From Nigerium massiliense (lineage in GTDB: Bacteria; Actinomycetota; Actinomycetes; Propionibacteriales; Propionibacteriaceae), in contig NZ_CCYM01000003.1 in the NCBI RefSeq assembly GCF_000826085.1, positions 310,001-374,000 on the forward strand: a DNA stretch of 64,000 nucleotides. Direction: 5' to 3'. Below are positions 1 through 8,527 of this stretch, piece after piece. How positions within the stretch are numbered: the first letter of the stretch is position 1; every line of letters begins with the position of its first letter. The position numbers were made by a program, and so were the translations under genes. The notes under the pieces are model-generated. The model saw nothing but the letters and a program-made list of their open reading frames with translations, was not told where the DNA came from and made no database searches.

Positions 1-117
1 GATGGCCGCGTGGCCAGCGGAAACACCGCAATGACACGCGGCATCGGCCGATTAGAAGTTGGAGAGTGTTTGGGGCTAGCATAGGCAGTCGTTGACCGCT
101 GCTGATGCGGGCAACGG

Positions 118-191
<74 letters not shown>

Positions 192-197
192 CGTAAT

Positions 198-229
198 AGC
201 TCTGGTGGGAGTGGGTTCCTACCAGAGCT
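198..229 (+). terminator. Rho-independent terminator of tRNA-Pro
   Basis: AGCTCTGGT (198-206) pairs perfectly with ACCAGAGCT (221-229). The stem can be extended by one G-T and three normal pairs around a six-base loop. A short pyrimidine run (TCTTCC) follows. It lies 7 bases past the tRNA, so it probably ends that transcript. Confidence 0.75.
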
Positions 230-427
230 TCTTCCAGTCCGGGGTGCTCCAATACTGACAGGTCAGCCGTCAGACGCGCGGTTGTCGCCGGGACAGCTTC
301 AATCACGTCGAGATCCACCCTGCGGAGGCGCCTAGCCGCCCACGACGTGCGGTGCCATGATGAAAATGCATTGGGTGGTCTCGGTGACCGACAGGTCGCT
401 GTGCCCGCACATCTACGGAGGTCAGCC

Positions 428-1632
428 ATGTCCACCGTGCCCAGCCCGCTGAATGATCCGCTCGCCACCAAGGGAACCGCCTATACCGCCGAGGAACGCG
501 AGAAGCTGGGTCTCGTAGGTCGTCTGCCGTCGAGACCCTCGACCAGCAGGCTGCCCGCTGCTACGCGCAATTGTCGTCTTACGAGAGCGACCTGCAGAAG
601 TACGTCTTCCTCGACCAGCTCCACAATCGGAACGATGTGGTCTACTACCGGCTGCTGGCCGATCACATGTCTGAGTTGCTTCCCGTCGTCTATGACCCGA
701 CCGTTGGTGAGGCCATCAAGAAGTGGTCCCGGGATTACCGCCGCACCCGCGCGGTCTACCTGTCGATCGACCGCATCGAGGACATCGAGCTCTCCTTCGA
801 TGAACTCGACCTCGGACCAGACGACGTCGACCTGCTCGTCTGCTCGGACGCCGAGCAGATCCTCGGAATCGGCGACTGGGGCGTCAACGGCACCGATATC
901 TCCGTCGGCAAGCTCGCCATCTACACCGCCGCCGCCGGCATCCATCCCGGCCGCACCATCGCCGTCAACCTGGACTGCGGCACGAACAACGAGGCACTCC
1001 TCAACGATCCGGCCTACCTCGGCAACCGTCATTCCCGCGTGCGAGGCAAGCAGTACGACGACTTCATCGCCACCTACCTCGAGGTCACCGCGAAGAAGTT
1101 CCCCAAGGCGCTGCTCCGCTTCGAGGACTTCGGCGCATCCAACGCCCGCCGAATCCTCGTCGACAACGCGAACAAGTACCGCATCTTCAACGACGACATG
1201 CAGGGGACGGGCGCCATCGTCATGGCCGCGATCATCTCGGGGATGAAGGTCACGCATCAGACTTTCGCCGATCAGCGTCTTGTCGTTTACGGAGCGGGAA
1301 CTGCGGGCACCGGCATGGCCGACCAGATCCATTCCGGGATGGTCCGGGCGGGCCTGTCCGAGGAGGAGGCCAAGTCCCGAGTCTGGCTCATTGACATCAA
1401 CGGGCTGGTCACCGATGACATGAAGGCCCTGCCCGGCTACCAGCAGGTGTATGCCCGTCATCCGGCCGAGGTCAAGGACTGGAACCGTGCCGAGGGCAAG
1501 GTCGACCTCCTCGAGGTCGTCAAGCAGGTCAAACCGACCATTCTCATCGGCACCTCGACCGACCACGGCGCGTTCACGCAGCAGGTCATCGAGGCGATGG
1601 CGGACGGCGTCGAGCGGCCTATCATCCTGCCG
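428..1632 (+). pseudogene. NAD-dependent malic enzyme, frameshifted and 3'-truncated
   Basis: The family (about 540 residues) oxidatively decarboxylates malate to pyruvate. An ATG at 428 follows a GGAGG site and opens with the conserved NDPLATKGTAYTAEEREKLGL segment, but this frame is lost near 525-530. The rest of the enzyme continues in the -1 frame from VETLDQQAARCYAQL onward. It includes the malate-binding region, the conserved FEDFG segment, the NDDMQGTGA metal-binding loop and the Rossmann segment VVYGAGTAGTGMA. Family similarity stops abruptly after GVERPIILP at about 1632, where SNPT and the last 130 or so residues should follow. The frame then runs on through the antisense of the next gene. 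With a frameshift and a missing C-terminus it is very unlikely to make active enzyme. Confidence 0.88.
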
Positions 1633-1680
1633 CCGGGCCCTTGCCGGGCATGTCCGGGCGTTGCGCGAGATGCTGCCCAG

Positions 1681-2673
1681 CTAGCCGCTCTCTGTGCAGG
1701 CGCTAGCGCCTCCGCGGTTGCTGGATCGGTGGTCATGACGTTCCTCGCAAGCGGCTTCGGTGCCGGGGTCGCGATCCTCATCCCGGGTGGCGGTGATGAA
1801 GGAGGAGATCGCCTCCGTGACCTCGGCCTGGTGTTTGGCCAGCAGGTGCCCGTCGCCCTCGAACCGCGCGTAGACCTTCTGTGGGAAGCGTGCGAGCACG
1901 GCCTCGGCGTGGCCGACCTTCGCCAGTCGGTCGTGCGATCCCTGAAGGACGAGGACGGGGCAGCGCACCTGCTCGATGGGGTAGTCGTCGAAACTGCGTG
2001 CCATGTCCGGGTTGGCGACGGTGGCGTCCAGCAGTGCTCCCTCGCGACGTTGAGCGAGAGGGAACATGGTGTCGATCGTGCTGGCCGGCATGCCCATCAC
2101 CAGCGGGAAGAACGGGCTCAGCAGATACATCGGCAGATCATGACAGAGGAACGGGGGCGGCCCCGCGTGGGTCGAGTACCTGTGCGGCGGCGCGGGGTAG
2201 GGCATCGCAGCGGAGAAGAGGATGAGCCCCTTGGTGCGCTCAGGGTGGTCAAGCGCGAAACGGATGGCCGAGGTCCCTCCCGCGGAGGCTCCCAGGACGT
2301 AGGTCTCGTCGACCCCGAGGCGGTCCAGCAGCTCAACGAGTGCGTCCGCTTGGTCGGCGGGTGTTCCGTCGCCGTTGATCGTGCTGCCGAGGTACCCGAA
2401 GCGGGACGGGGCGATGATCCGGTAGCCGCGGTCGTGGGCGTGCACCACGTCGAAGCCCTGGTCGTACCCGCCGAACAGGCCCTGGAGGGAGAGGACCGGC
2501 TCACCTGGTCCCTCGTCGACGTAGGTCATGTCGCCGTAGCTCAGCCTGACCGTTCGTGCGTCGTAGCATGCCAGGCGGGTCTTCCCGCGGGCTGTGGCGC
2601 GACGGAAGCCTGTGGCGACTCCAAGCGCGATGAGCCCGGCGGCACCGCACGTGGCCGAGATGACTGCTTTCAC
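1681..2673 (-). CDS. alpha/beta hydrolase, possibly membrane-anchored
   Basis: This is a 330-residue alpha/beta-hydrolase-fold protein. The GTG start at 2673 follows a GGGAG site; the longer upstream frame has no family features. The first 20 or so residues (KAVISATCGAAGLIALGVAT) look like a signal anchor. The nucleophile elbow is LGASAGG, the acid is in LQGSHDR and the histidine in GDGHLLAK. The substrate is unknown; the type is common among epoxide-hydrolase/esterase-like proteins. The gene is tail-to-tail with the broken malic enzyme, and its last 25-30 residues are charged and low complexity. A near-palindromic site lies at 2836-2847 upstream. Confidence 0.82.
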   Translation of the reverse strand: MKAVISATCGAAGLIALGVATGFRRATARGKTRLACYDARTVRLSYGDMTYVDEGPGEPVLSLQGLFGGYDQGFDVVHAHDRGYRIIAPSRFGYLGSTINGDGTPADQADALVELLDRLGVDETYVLGASAGGTSAIRFALDHPERTKGLILFSAAMPYPAPPHRYSTHAGPPPFLCHDLPMYLLSPFFPLVMGMPASTIDTMFPLAQRREGALLDATVANPDMARSFDDYPIEQVRCPVLVLQGSHDRLAKVGHAEAVLARFPQKVYARFEGDGHLLAKHQAEVTEAISSFITATRDEDRDPGTEAACEERHDHRSSNRGGASACTESG

Positions 2674-3041
2674 GAAGCCGCTCCCGCGCTGGCGGTGTGG
2701 GGGCGGGTCGAGACGCCGCAATGGAGCATGCGCCCAGTCTGTCAAACCACGAGACCGGACGGGCGAACCCGGATCGCACGGCGGCGCTCGGTGTCGACGG
2801 CGACGTTCTGGATGCGCCGCCTTTCTGGTATATTTGACTAAATAGTCTTCCAGAGGGCACCCCGCGATGGGTGCCCGCCTGGCACGGCGGTCGACAAACG
2901 GTCGACCTCCACCGATGCGGACCACGCCACAGCGGCGGCCACGACCGGCCGCGCCGCGGGACGCATCACCACCGGGGGGCCACCGCCCCGCCGGACCACA
3001 CGCATCGCACCCAGCCGGGTGCTTCATGAAGGAGTACAACC
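2674..3041. other. Intergenic stretch without a recognisable gene
   Basis: About 370 bases separate the divergent hydrolase and small zinc-ribbon genes. Open frames here (for example the minus-strand extension of the hydrolase) are Arg/Pro-rich with no family resemblance. The only clear structure is the AT-rich patch around 2825-2850 with its palindrome. Confidence 0.6.
2836..2847. promoter_or_regulatory. Palindromic operator-like site GACTAAATAGTC
   Basis: GACTA and TAGTC are perfect inverted repeats around two bases, inside the only AT-rich patch of a GC-rich region, about 165 bases upstream of the hydrolase start. Sites of this form are typical of TetR/MarR-type regulators. No regulator gene is adjacent, so the partner is unknown. 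Confidence 0.4.
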
Positions 3042-3197
3042 ATGAGAACCCATACCGCTGATTGGCGTCTCGACGACGTCACCATGTCCTGCGGACACAC
3101 CATGTCCGTCCGTCGCGGCACGACCTGGGCGTTCTGCCCCTGGTGCGCCCAGACCGTGAGCGCCGACGAGGGCTCGCTGTTCGCGAGGGCCGCCTGA
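3042..3197 (+). CDS. 51-residue zinc-ribbon-like small protein
   Basis: The ATG at 3042 is preceded by GAAGGAG at the right distance. The product holds a CGH motif (Cys17-Gly-His19) and CPWC (Cys32 to Cys35), a plausible single zinc-binding site in a small ribbon. It is rich in Trp and charged residues, with no signal peptide or membrane segment. A strong terminator starts 19 bases past the stop, so it looks like a real monocistronic gene. I do not recognise the family; function unknown. Confidence 0.65.
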   Translation: MRTHTADWRLDDVTMSCGHTMSVRRGTTWAFCPWCAQTVSADEGSLFARAA

Positions 3198-3215
3198 CGC
3201 GCCGTGCGCCACGCT

Positions 3216-3252
3216 GAAGGGCGCGACCGGGAACCTCCCGGTCGCGCCCTTC
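3216..3252 (+). terminator. Strong hairpin terminator, 17-bp perfect stem
   Basis: Bases 3216-3232 pair perfectly with 3236-3252 around a 3-base loop (ACC). A T-containing tract (GTCTGTCC) follows. It ends the transcript of the small zinc-ribbon gene. Confidence 0.8.
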
Positions 3253-3373
3253 GTCTGTCCGAGCGCCGCGCCTGTCGGGGGATCAGGCTTGCCGGACGGG
3301 GGATTCCGGCGACGCGGACAGACCGGAGCGTCCTGAGCTCATCCGGCCGAACGGCTGGGGCTACGAGGACGCG

Positions 3374-4092
3374 GTGAAAAAGTCCGCGAGGGCTCCGGCG
3401 CTGTGCGAGGCACGCGCCGACTACGAGGGGGTCGAACAGGCCCTGCGCCCCTTGCGGGAGCCGTGGGCGGCGGAGTGGGTATCGCAGCCGGGGTGGTGGC
3501 CGTGGGCGGACGTCTACGGCAACGCGCTCGTGGTGCTCGGGCAGCTGGACGAGGCCGACGCTTTCCTGCACGTGCACGAGCAGCGGGCGGAGGCGGCTCG
3601 CCACGCGCCGGCCCGAGGACGCCTCGCGTACGTGCGCGGTCGGCTGCTCGGGCAGCGGGGCGACCTCGACGCCGCCGAAGCCGCCTTCGCGCGCGCTGTC
3701 GATCTGCTCGCACCGACGGCGCTGCGCTACGACCAGGCCCGCGTCCACTTCGCCCACGGCCGCACCCTGCGCCGGGCCGGGCGCCGCGCCGAGGCCGAGC
3801 GCGTTCTCGCCCTGGCCGGCGAGGCGTTCGCGGAGCTCGGCGCCACGGCCTACGTGGAGCGCTGCGCCGGCGACCAGGCGTCCGCGACCAGTCAGACGCC
3901 GACCGCGGCGCTGACGCCCCAAGAGCTGGCCGTCGCGACGCTCGTGCCGCGCGGCCAGACGAACAAGGAGGTTGCGGCCGAGCTGTTCCTCTCCGTCAAG
4001 ACCGTGCGGTACCACCTGACGAGGGTGTACGCGAAGCTCACATCCGGTCCCGCACCGAGTTGGTCGCCCACGACCTCACCGGGCCCGAGTAG
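3374..4092 (+). pseudogene. LuxR-type regulator remnant (5'-truncated, frameshifted)
   Basis: The frame encodes a tetratricopeptide-like helical stretch (about residues 20-165) and then a LuxR/FixJ DNA-binding domain: LTPQELAVATL, QTNKEVAAELF, SVKTVRYHL, VYAKL. The family continues with GIRSRTELVAH, but here the frame breaks near 4040. IRSRTELVAHDLTGPE and its TAG (4090-4092) are found in the next frame. Large LuxR/LAL regulators have an ATPase domain of several hundred residues before this region, which is absent; no start with a clear ribosome site is visible. I read it as the 3' end of a decayed regulator. Confidence 0.78.
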
Positions 4093-4299
4093 CGACGCGG
4101 CCGACTGCACAGGAGGGGCGGCTCCCCGCTGGGGACGCGCCGTCGGGCCGGGGGAAGGCCGTGTCCCGAGCGGTAGGCGTCCGGCCTCTTGAAGAGGACG
4201 GATGGTCACGGCCCCCGCAACGATGACCATAACCGCCGGAGGGGGACATCGTGGCAGTAGAGCCGTGCTAGACAGAATCCCTAGTCACAGGGAGGTTTC

Positions 4300-5643
4300 A
4301 TGGGCGTCGTTGCCCTGCTCATTTTCATCGCGGTCACGGTGTTGCTCAACGTGCTGCTCAAGCGCGATATCGCTGAAGCTCTGCTGGTGGCGCTGGTCGC
4401 GACCTCCCTGGCCGGAGGTGCCCAGGCGCCTCAGCTGCTATGGGGGGCCGTCGTTCGAGCCGTGAGCAACGACGTCACCTTCGCGGGCATGGCGTTCGTC
4501 TTCATGGGGGTTTTGGTGGCCCAAACCGGTTTGATCGGGCGCCTGATCCACATCTTCGACGCGGTCTTTGGACGCCTGCCCGGCGGCGCCGCCTATGTCT
4601 CGACGCTCGGCTCGGCGGCCGTCGGCCTGGTGGCCGGTTCGACGGCCGGCAATGCCGCGACGGTCGGCTCGGTGACCATCCCATGGATGAAGGAGAACGG
4701 TTGGAGCTCGCGCCGCGCTGCGACGCTCGTGGCCGGCAACTCCGGCCTGGGGGTCTCTTTACCGCCGAACTCCACGATGTTCATCATTTTGGGCGCGGCA
4801 CCCGTCGCCGCCCTCGGCGTGACCGGGGGACAGGTCTACGTGTCCCTGCTTGTCGCGGGCGCCTACTGCGTGCTCTACCGCATGCTGGTCGTCTGGCTCT
4901 GGACGCGGCGGGATCGCATCCCGGCGGTGGCGTCCCGTGGTCAGAGCTTCTTGCAAGCGGTGCGGGAGGGCTGGACGTCCCTTTTGATCTTCCTCGGCAT
5001 CACGATCCCGGTGCTGCTCACGTTCGGACCGATCTTCGACTACCTGTCGGCGCCCGGGCGGGTCGGCGAGGCGATCTCTACGGTTTCGATCATCGTGCAC
5101 GTGCCGATCCTCATCTCGCTGATCGCCGTCATCGAGGGCTGGAACCGCCTGAAGGGCCGCTGGGGTGAGGTGGCGCGCGCGATGCGCGCGGAGGTGCCGC
5201 AGTTCGCGACCGTGGGCATCTCTCTGTTCGCGGCCTTGGCGGCGTCAGACATCATGTCGCGGCTGGGCGTGGGGAAGCAGCTCAACGAGGCGCTGGTGGG
5301 CTCCCACCTGCCGAAGCCGCTGATGATTCTGCTCGTTGCGGTGCTGTGCATCATCGTGGCCACTCCCTTGTCGTCCACCGCGACGGCTGCCGCCATCGGT
5401 GCGCCGTCGGTCGTCGCCCTGTCGGCCCTGGGAGTGCCTCCCGTGGTTGCCGTGTGCACCGTCTTGGTGTGCACGTCGACCGAAGGCGCCTCGCCACCGG
5501 TTGGGGCGCCGATCTATCTGGCTTCCGGTATGGCCGAGGTCGATCCCAAGGAGACGTTCGTGCCGCTGATCGTGTGGTTCGTCGTCCCCATCATCGGCAT
5601 CGCCTGGCTGCTCGGCATGGGGTGGCTCCCCATCCCGCACTGA
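4300..5643 (+). CDS. TRAP-type transporter large permease (DctM-like)
   Basis: This 447-residue integral membrane protein has about 12 hydrophobic segments, the right size for a DctM/TRAP large permease. These form the Na+-coupled channel for acids delivered by a periplasmic-type binding protein. Family-like signatures are AGSTAGNAATVGSVTIPWMK (about residues 114-133), GNSGLGVSLPPNS, and a matching second-half repeat ending STEGASPPVGAPIYLASG. The ATG at 4300 follows GGGAGG. The neighbouring 79-residue gene is likely its small subunit. No solute-binding protein gene lies nearby, so the substrate is unknown. Confidence 0.83.
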   Translation: MGVVALLIFIAVTVLLNVLLKRDIAEALLVALVATSLAGGAQAPQLLWGAVVRAVSNDVTFAGMAFVFMGVLVAQTGLIGRLIHIFDAVFGRLPGGAAYVSTLGSAAVGLVAGSTAGNAATVGSVTIPWMKENGWSSRRAATLVAGNSGLGVSLPPNSTMFIILGAAPVAALGVTGGQVYVSLLVAGAYCVLYRMLVVWLWTRRDRIPAVASRGQSFLQAVREGWTSLLIFLGITIPVLLTFGPIFDYLSAPGRVGEAISTVSIIVHVPILISLIAVIEGWNRLKGRWGEVARAMRAEVPQFATVGISLFAALAASDIMSRLGVGKQLNEALVGSHLPKPLMILLVAVLCIIVATPLSSTATAAAIGAPSVVALSALGVPPVVAVCTVLVCTSTEGASPPVGAPIYLASGMAEVDPKETFVPLIVWFVVPIIGIAWLLGMGWLPIPH

Positions 5644-5666
5644 CCGCGTCGAGAAAGGATGTGGAC

Positions 5667-5906
5667 ATGAAGAAGATTCTCGAGGTTGGGTTCTGGGTCT
5701 CCCTCGCCGCGTTCATGGTGCTCGGCGGCGTGGTCGTCTTCGGGCAGATCGCGGGGGTCCTCCTCAACAACGGGGCCCTGGTCGCAGGGGTCGATGAGCG
5801 CTTCAGCGACCTGGCGTTCTCGCTGTCGACCGTGTGTGCCGCGTTCGCCTTGGCGCTGCGCTACTTCTCCTCGCCTTCGGACGCCTCCGGGGGCGAGGCT
5901 AAGTAA
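5667..5906 (+). CDS. Small membrane protein, putative minimal TRAP small subunit
   Basis: The 79-residue product has two hydrophobic segments (about 7-35 and 48-68) and a polar tail. It starts 23 bases after the large permease with a GAGAAAGGA site, so the two are probably one operon. Typical DctQ small permeases are about 160-200 residues with four helices; this is half that. I see no sequence motif proving DctQ membership, so the role rests on position and topology. Confidence 0.6.
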   Translation: MKKILEVGFWVSLAAFMVLGGVVVFGQIAGVLLNNGALVAGVDERFSDLAFSLSTVCAAFALALRYFSSPSDASGGEAK

Positions 5907-5982
5907 CCGGAACGGGCCCGCTGCCACAGCCGCGCGTCACGCAGGATTGCGCGCTCGAGCTGGGGCCAGGGTGGGCTGACCG

Positions 5983-7227
5983 TCAGGGTCGGTGTGCGAG
6001 GGTGACATCGGGCCAGGGCGAGGTGTCCAGCACCGGGGAAGTGCGGCCGACCAGCGCGCGTTCGAAGAACGCGGCGGTCAGCGTCCGGGTCACCTCGTGC
6101 GTCGACTCCCAGCCGGAGGCGCTGGTGAACCCGGCGAACGCGAGGAACCTGTTGCCGAAGGGGGCGTCGCTGAGATCCGCGTGCAGGCGCCCGGCGAGTT
6201 CGGCGTACCAGGCCGGTGCGCGGTTCAACTCGTAGAGCGCGCGCTGACCCTCGGCGTAGAGACGCATCTCCTCCTCCGACCAGTCCTCGGAGCGCATGTC
6301 CGCGGCGGGCCGGGTGATCCACATCGCCGGGACGCCGAACCCGGCACGCGCGTCGCGGGCCATCGGGGCGTCCAGCATGAGGCAGGCGCGCACGCGGGCG
6401 TCCGTCGCGCACCATTCGGACGTCACCAGCCCGCCGAGGGAGAGTCCGAATGCGCCCACGCGCGCGAGGTCGAGGTGGCCGGCGAGGCGTCCGGGCTGGC
6501 CGGCAGCGAGGCGGTCGAGCACCGCCCGGGCGTCCTGGGCGAGGTAAGGCACGATGCCGCGCGGCTAGGGCGTGCCGCGCAGAGTTGGCGCCGGGGACAC
6601 CGGATCGATGGACTGGTCGATGAGTGGCTTCGCGACGGTCCATCCGGCGTAGGGGATGCGACGACCGTCCTCGAGCAAGGCCGAGCTCGCCGTACCGGGC
6701 TGATCGAGCCCCACGACGACGAACCCACGGGAGACGAGTTCTTCCACCTGGATCGTCTGGGATTGGCGGTAGCCCATGTTGCCGGTGAGGACGACGACCA
6801 CGGGGAAGCGCCCTTCAGCGGGTGGAGCGTCGGTGAGAGCGTGCGTGGGCGAGGAGGCCAGGTACCACAGCAACCAGCGCGGCGCCCCGGCGTAGTCGAG
6901 GAGTCCCGCGAGAGCGTCGCGGTCGCGTAGGTAGGGCTCCACGGGGCCGGACGATCCGGGCGCCGCCGGGTACCACGCCTGCACCGTCAACGTCCGCGGG
7001 CGCCCGGGCGCGAAGATGTCCTCGCGGGCGGCGTCGCTGACGGTGAACACCGTGGTGCCGATGGGGTACGGGCCGGTCGGACGCGGCAGAAAGTCCCGCG
7101 GGACGAGGACGGCGCCCGCCAGCAGGGTCGCCACGACCATGGCGAGCAGGACGGCGGACCAGCGGGGGACGCCGCGCCTCCGGCGTCCGTTGGTGGCCCC
7201 CTGTCGTCCGGTGGCGTCGTCCGTCAT
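5983..7227 (-). pseudogene. Secreted/anchored alpha/beta hydrolase interrupted by in-frame TAG
   Basis: One continuous frame of 415 codons runs from ATG 7227 to the stop at 5983, broken only by TAG at 6565-6567. The N-terminal part has a membrane anchor (VPRWSAVLLAMVVATLLAGAVLV), then LTVQAWYPA and VVVLTGNMGYRQS. After the TAG the same frame goes on with IVPYLAQDARAVLDRL and the nucleophile elbow FGLSLGG. This layout matches PAF-acetylhydrolase/dienelactone-hydrolase-like esterases. The start overlaps the CHY protein stop as ATGA, so translation is coupled. Without readthrough the 220-residue product lacks the catalytic serine. It may be a nonsense mutation or a sequencing error. Confidence 0.82.
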
Positions 7228-7661
7228 GGGAGCCCGTCCGCCTCCGGCGCGTCTGGTGCGTCCAGCGCGAAGTACAGCGGCGCGTGCGCGGCGCAGCCGG
7301 GGTTGAACGGATGGCCGCAGGACGGACACGCGGGGTGCGCGCTGTACTCGCGGTAGCCCATGACGTGGCCACAGGCGCCGCACAGCACGGCGTCGGGAGC
7401 GTCGAGAGGCATCCGGCCGAACGCGTGGCCGGCGTGCTCGTCGTGGCAGCGGTGGCAGGCCCAGTAGCGCCCGCACGTCGCGCAACGGTTGGCGACGACG
7501 TCCCGTTCGGTGCGGTAGTGGGCGCAGCGTCCCTCGGCGTCCACCCCGGTGCCGGCGATCTCCCGCCCCGCCTCCTCGGTCGGACGCCGGCCGGTCCGGG
7601 AACCGGCGTCGGGTACCGGAGCCGATGGGTGGCCGCGATCGGGGGCGCCGGCAGGAGTCAT
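7224..7661 (-). CDS. CHY zinc-finger protein
   Basis: This is a 145-residue soluble protein. From about residue 45 it carries the CHY-type zinc-finger pattern: RCAHYRTERDVVANRCATC, then WACHRCHDEHAGH, CGACGHVM and PSCGHPFNPGCAAH. Together these supply enough Cys/His for about three zinc ions. In bacteria such proteins are uncharacterised; the eukaryotic relatives sit in ubiquitin ligases and the mitochondrial intermembrane space (Hot13). I chose the ATG at 7661; an ATG at 7691 would add ten unlikely residues. The gene overlaps the hydrolase start by four bases. Confidence 0.85.
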   Translation of the reverse strand: MTPAGAPDRGHPSAPVPDAGSRTGRRPTEEAGREIAGTGVDAEGRCAHYRTERDVVANRCATCGRYWACHRCHDEHAGHAFGRMPLDAPDAVLCGACGHVMGYREYSAHPACPSCGHPFNPGCAAHAPLYFALDAPDAPEADGLP

Positions 7662-7726
7662 GGGACCATTGTGCCGGTGGCAGCTGTCCACGGAGCGCTG
7701 CGAGCCCAGCGCGTAGGCTGGTCGTC

Positions 7727-8482
7727 ATGTCCATCCCCCCTGATTCCGAGCGCTCTGACGCGGGCGCGCGACTGGCGCCGCGGAAGGCGAACGGTGGGCT
7801 CGACTGGCAGTCGATCCTGCGCTCGGCGGCTCTGGTCGTGGCGGTGCTCATGCTGATCTGGATCGGCTTCAACGTGCGGCTCCCGGAGCTGTCGGTGTTG
7901 CGCGCCCGGATCGAGAGCTACGGGGTCTGGAGCAGCCTCGTGTTCGTGGCCGTGTACGCCGTGGTCGCCCTGACGCCGATCCCGGTGACGATCATGGCGC
8001 TGACGGGGGGAGTGCTCTTCGGCATCGTGGAGGGCAGCTTCCTGTCGGTGATCGGTTCGATGATCGGGGCCTATGGCGCCTATTGGATCGCCCGGTTGCT
8101 CGGCCGCAGCACCGTCCTGCGCATGCTCGGCTCCCACCGGGACACCCTCGAAGAGCGCCTCGAGCACGGCAGCTTTTCAGCGGTGTTCACCCTGCGCGTC
8201 CTGCCGGGGATCCCGTACTGGCCGGTCAACTACGCCGCCGGGGGACTCGGTGTCGGCCAACGCGACTTCTTGGTCGCGTCGCTCATCGCGTCCGTCCCAG
8301 GGCAGGTCTCGCTCGTCGGCATCGGCGCCTTCGCCGCCCAGCCGACCGTCGCGCTGGGTGTGGCGGTGGTGCTCGCGTGGCTGATCGTCGGGTTCTTCAG
8401 CGTCTGGGCGTGGCGGTCCTGGCGCGGCATCGCCAGGCACCCGTTGCCCGGGGCCCCTACCGACGAGGCGCCCGCCGCCTGA
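7727..8482 (+). CDS. TVP38/TMEM64-family membrane protein
   Basis: The 251-residue protein has an N-terminal hydrophobic helix (about 35-48) and the DedA/VTT-like core: VALTPIPVTIMALTGGVLFG, GSMIGAYGAYWIARLLGR, and FTLRVLPGIPYWPVNYAAG. Helices at the C-terminus follow. Relatives are implicated in lipid or ion movement across membranes; the bacterial role is not settled. A TAGGCT -10-like element ends 7 bases before the ATG and no Shine-Dalgarno is present, suggesting a leaderless mRNA. It is divergent from the CHY gene with about 65 bases between. Confidence 0.85.
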   Translation: MSIPPDSERSDAGARLAPRKANGGLDWQSILRSAALVVAVLMLIWIGFNVRLPELSVLRARIESYGVWSSLVFVAVYAVVALTPIPVTIMALTGGVLFGIVEGSFLSVIGSMIGAYGAYWIARLLGRSTVLRMLGSHRDTLEERLEHGSFSAVFTLRVLPGIPYWPVNYAAGGLGVGQRDFLVASLIASVPGQVSLVGIGAFAAQPTVALGVAVVLAWLIVGFFSVWAWRSWRGIARHPLPGAPTDEAPAA

Positions 8483-8527
8483 TCTCGACGCCCCGATCCG
8501 TCGCCCCTGCCACCCCGGGAGGTCCCC

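Noticed and set aside
571..2841. Apparent 756-residue open frame as a malic enzyme fusion protein
   Set aside because: Only the first 355 or so residues are malic enzyme. The rest is the antisense of the hydrolase gene and has no family character.
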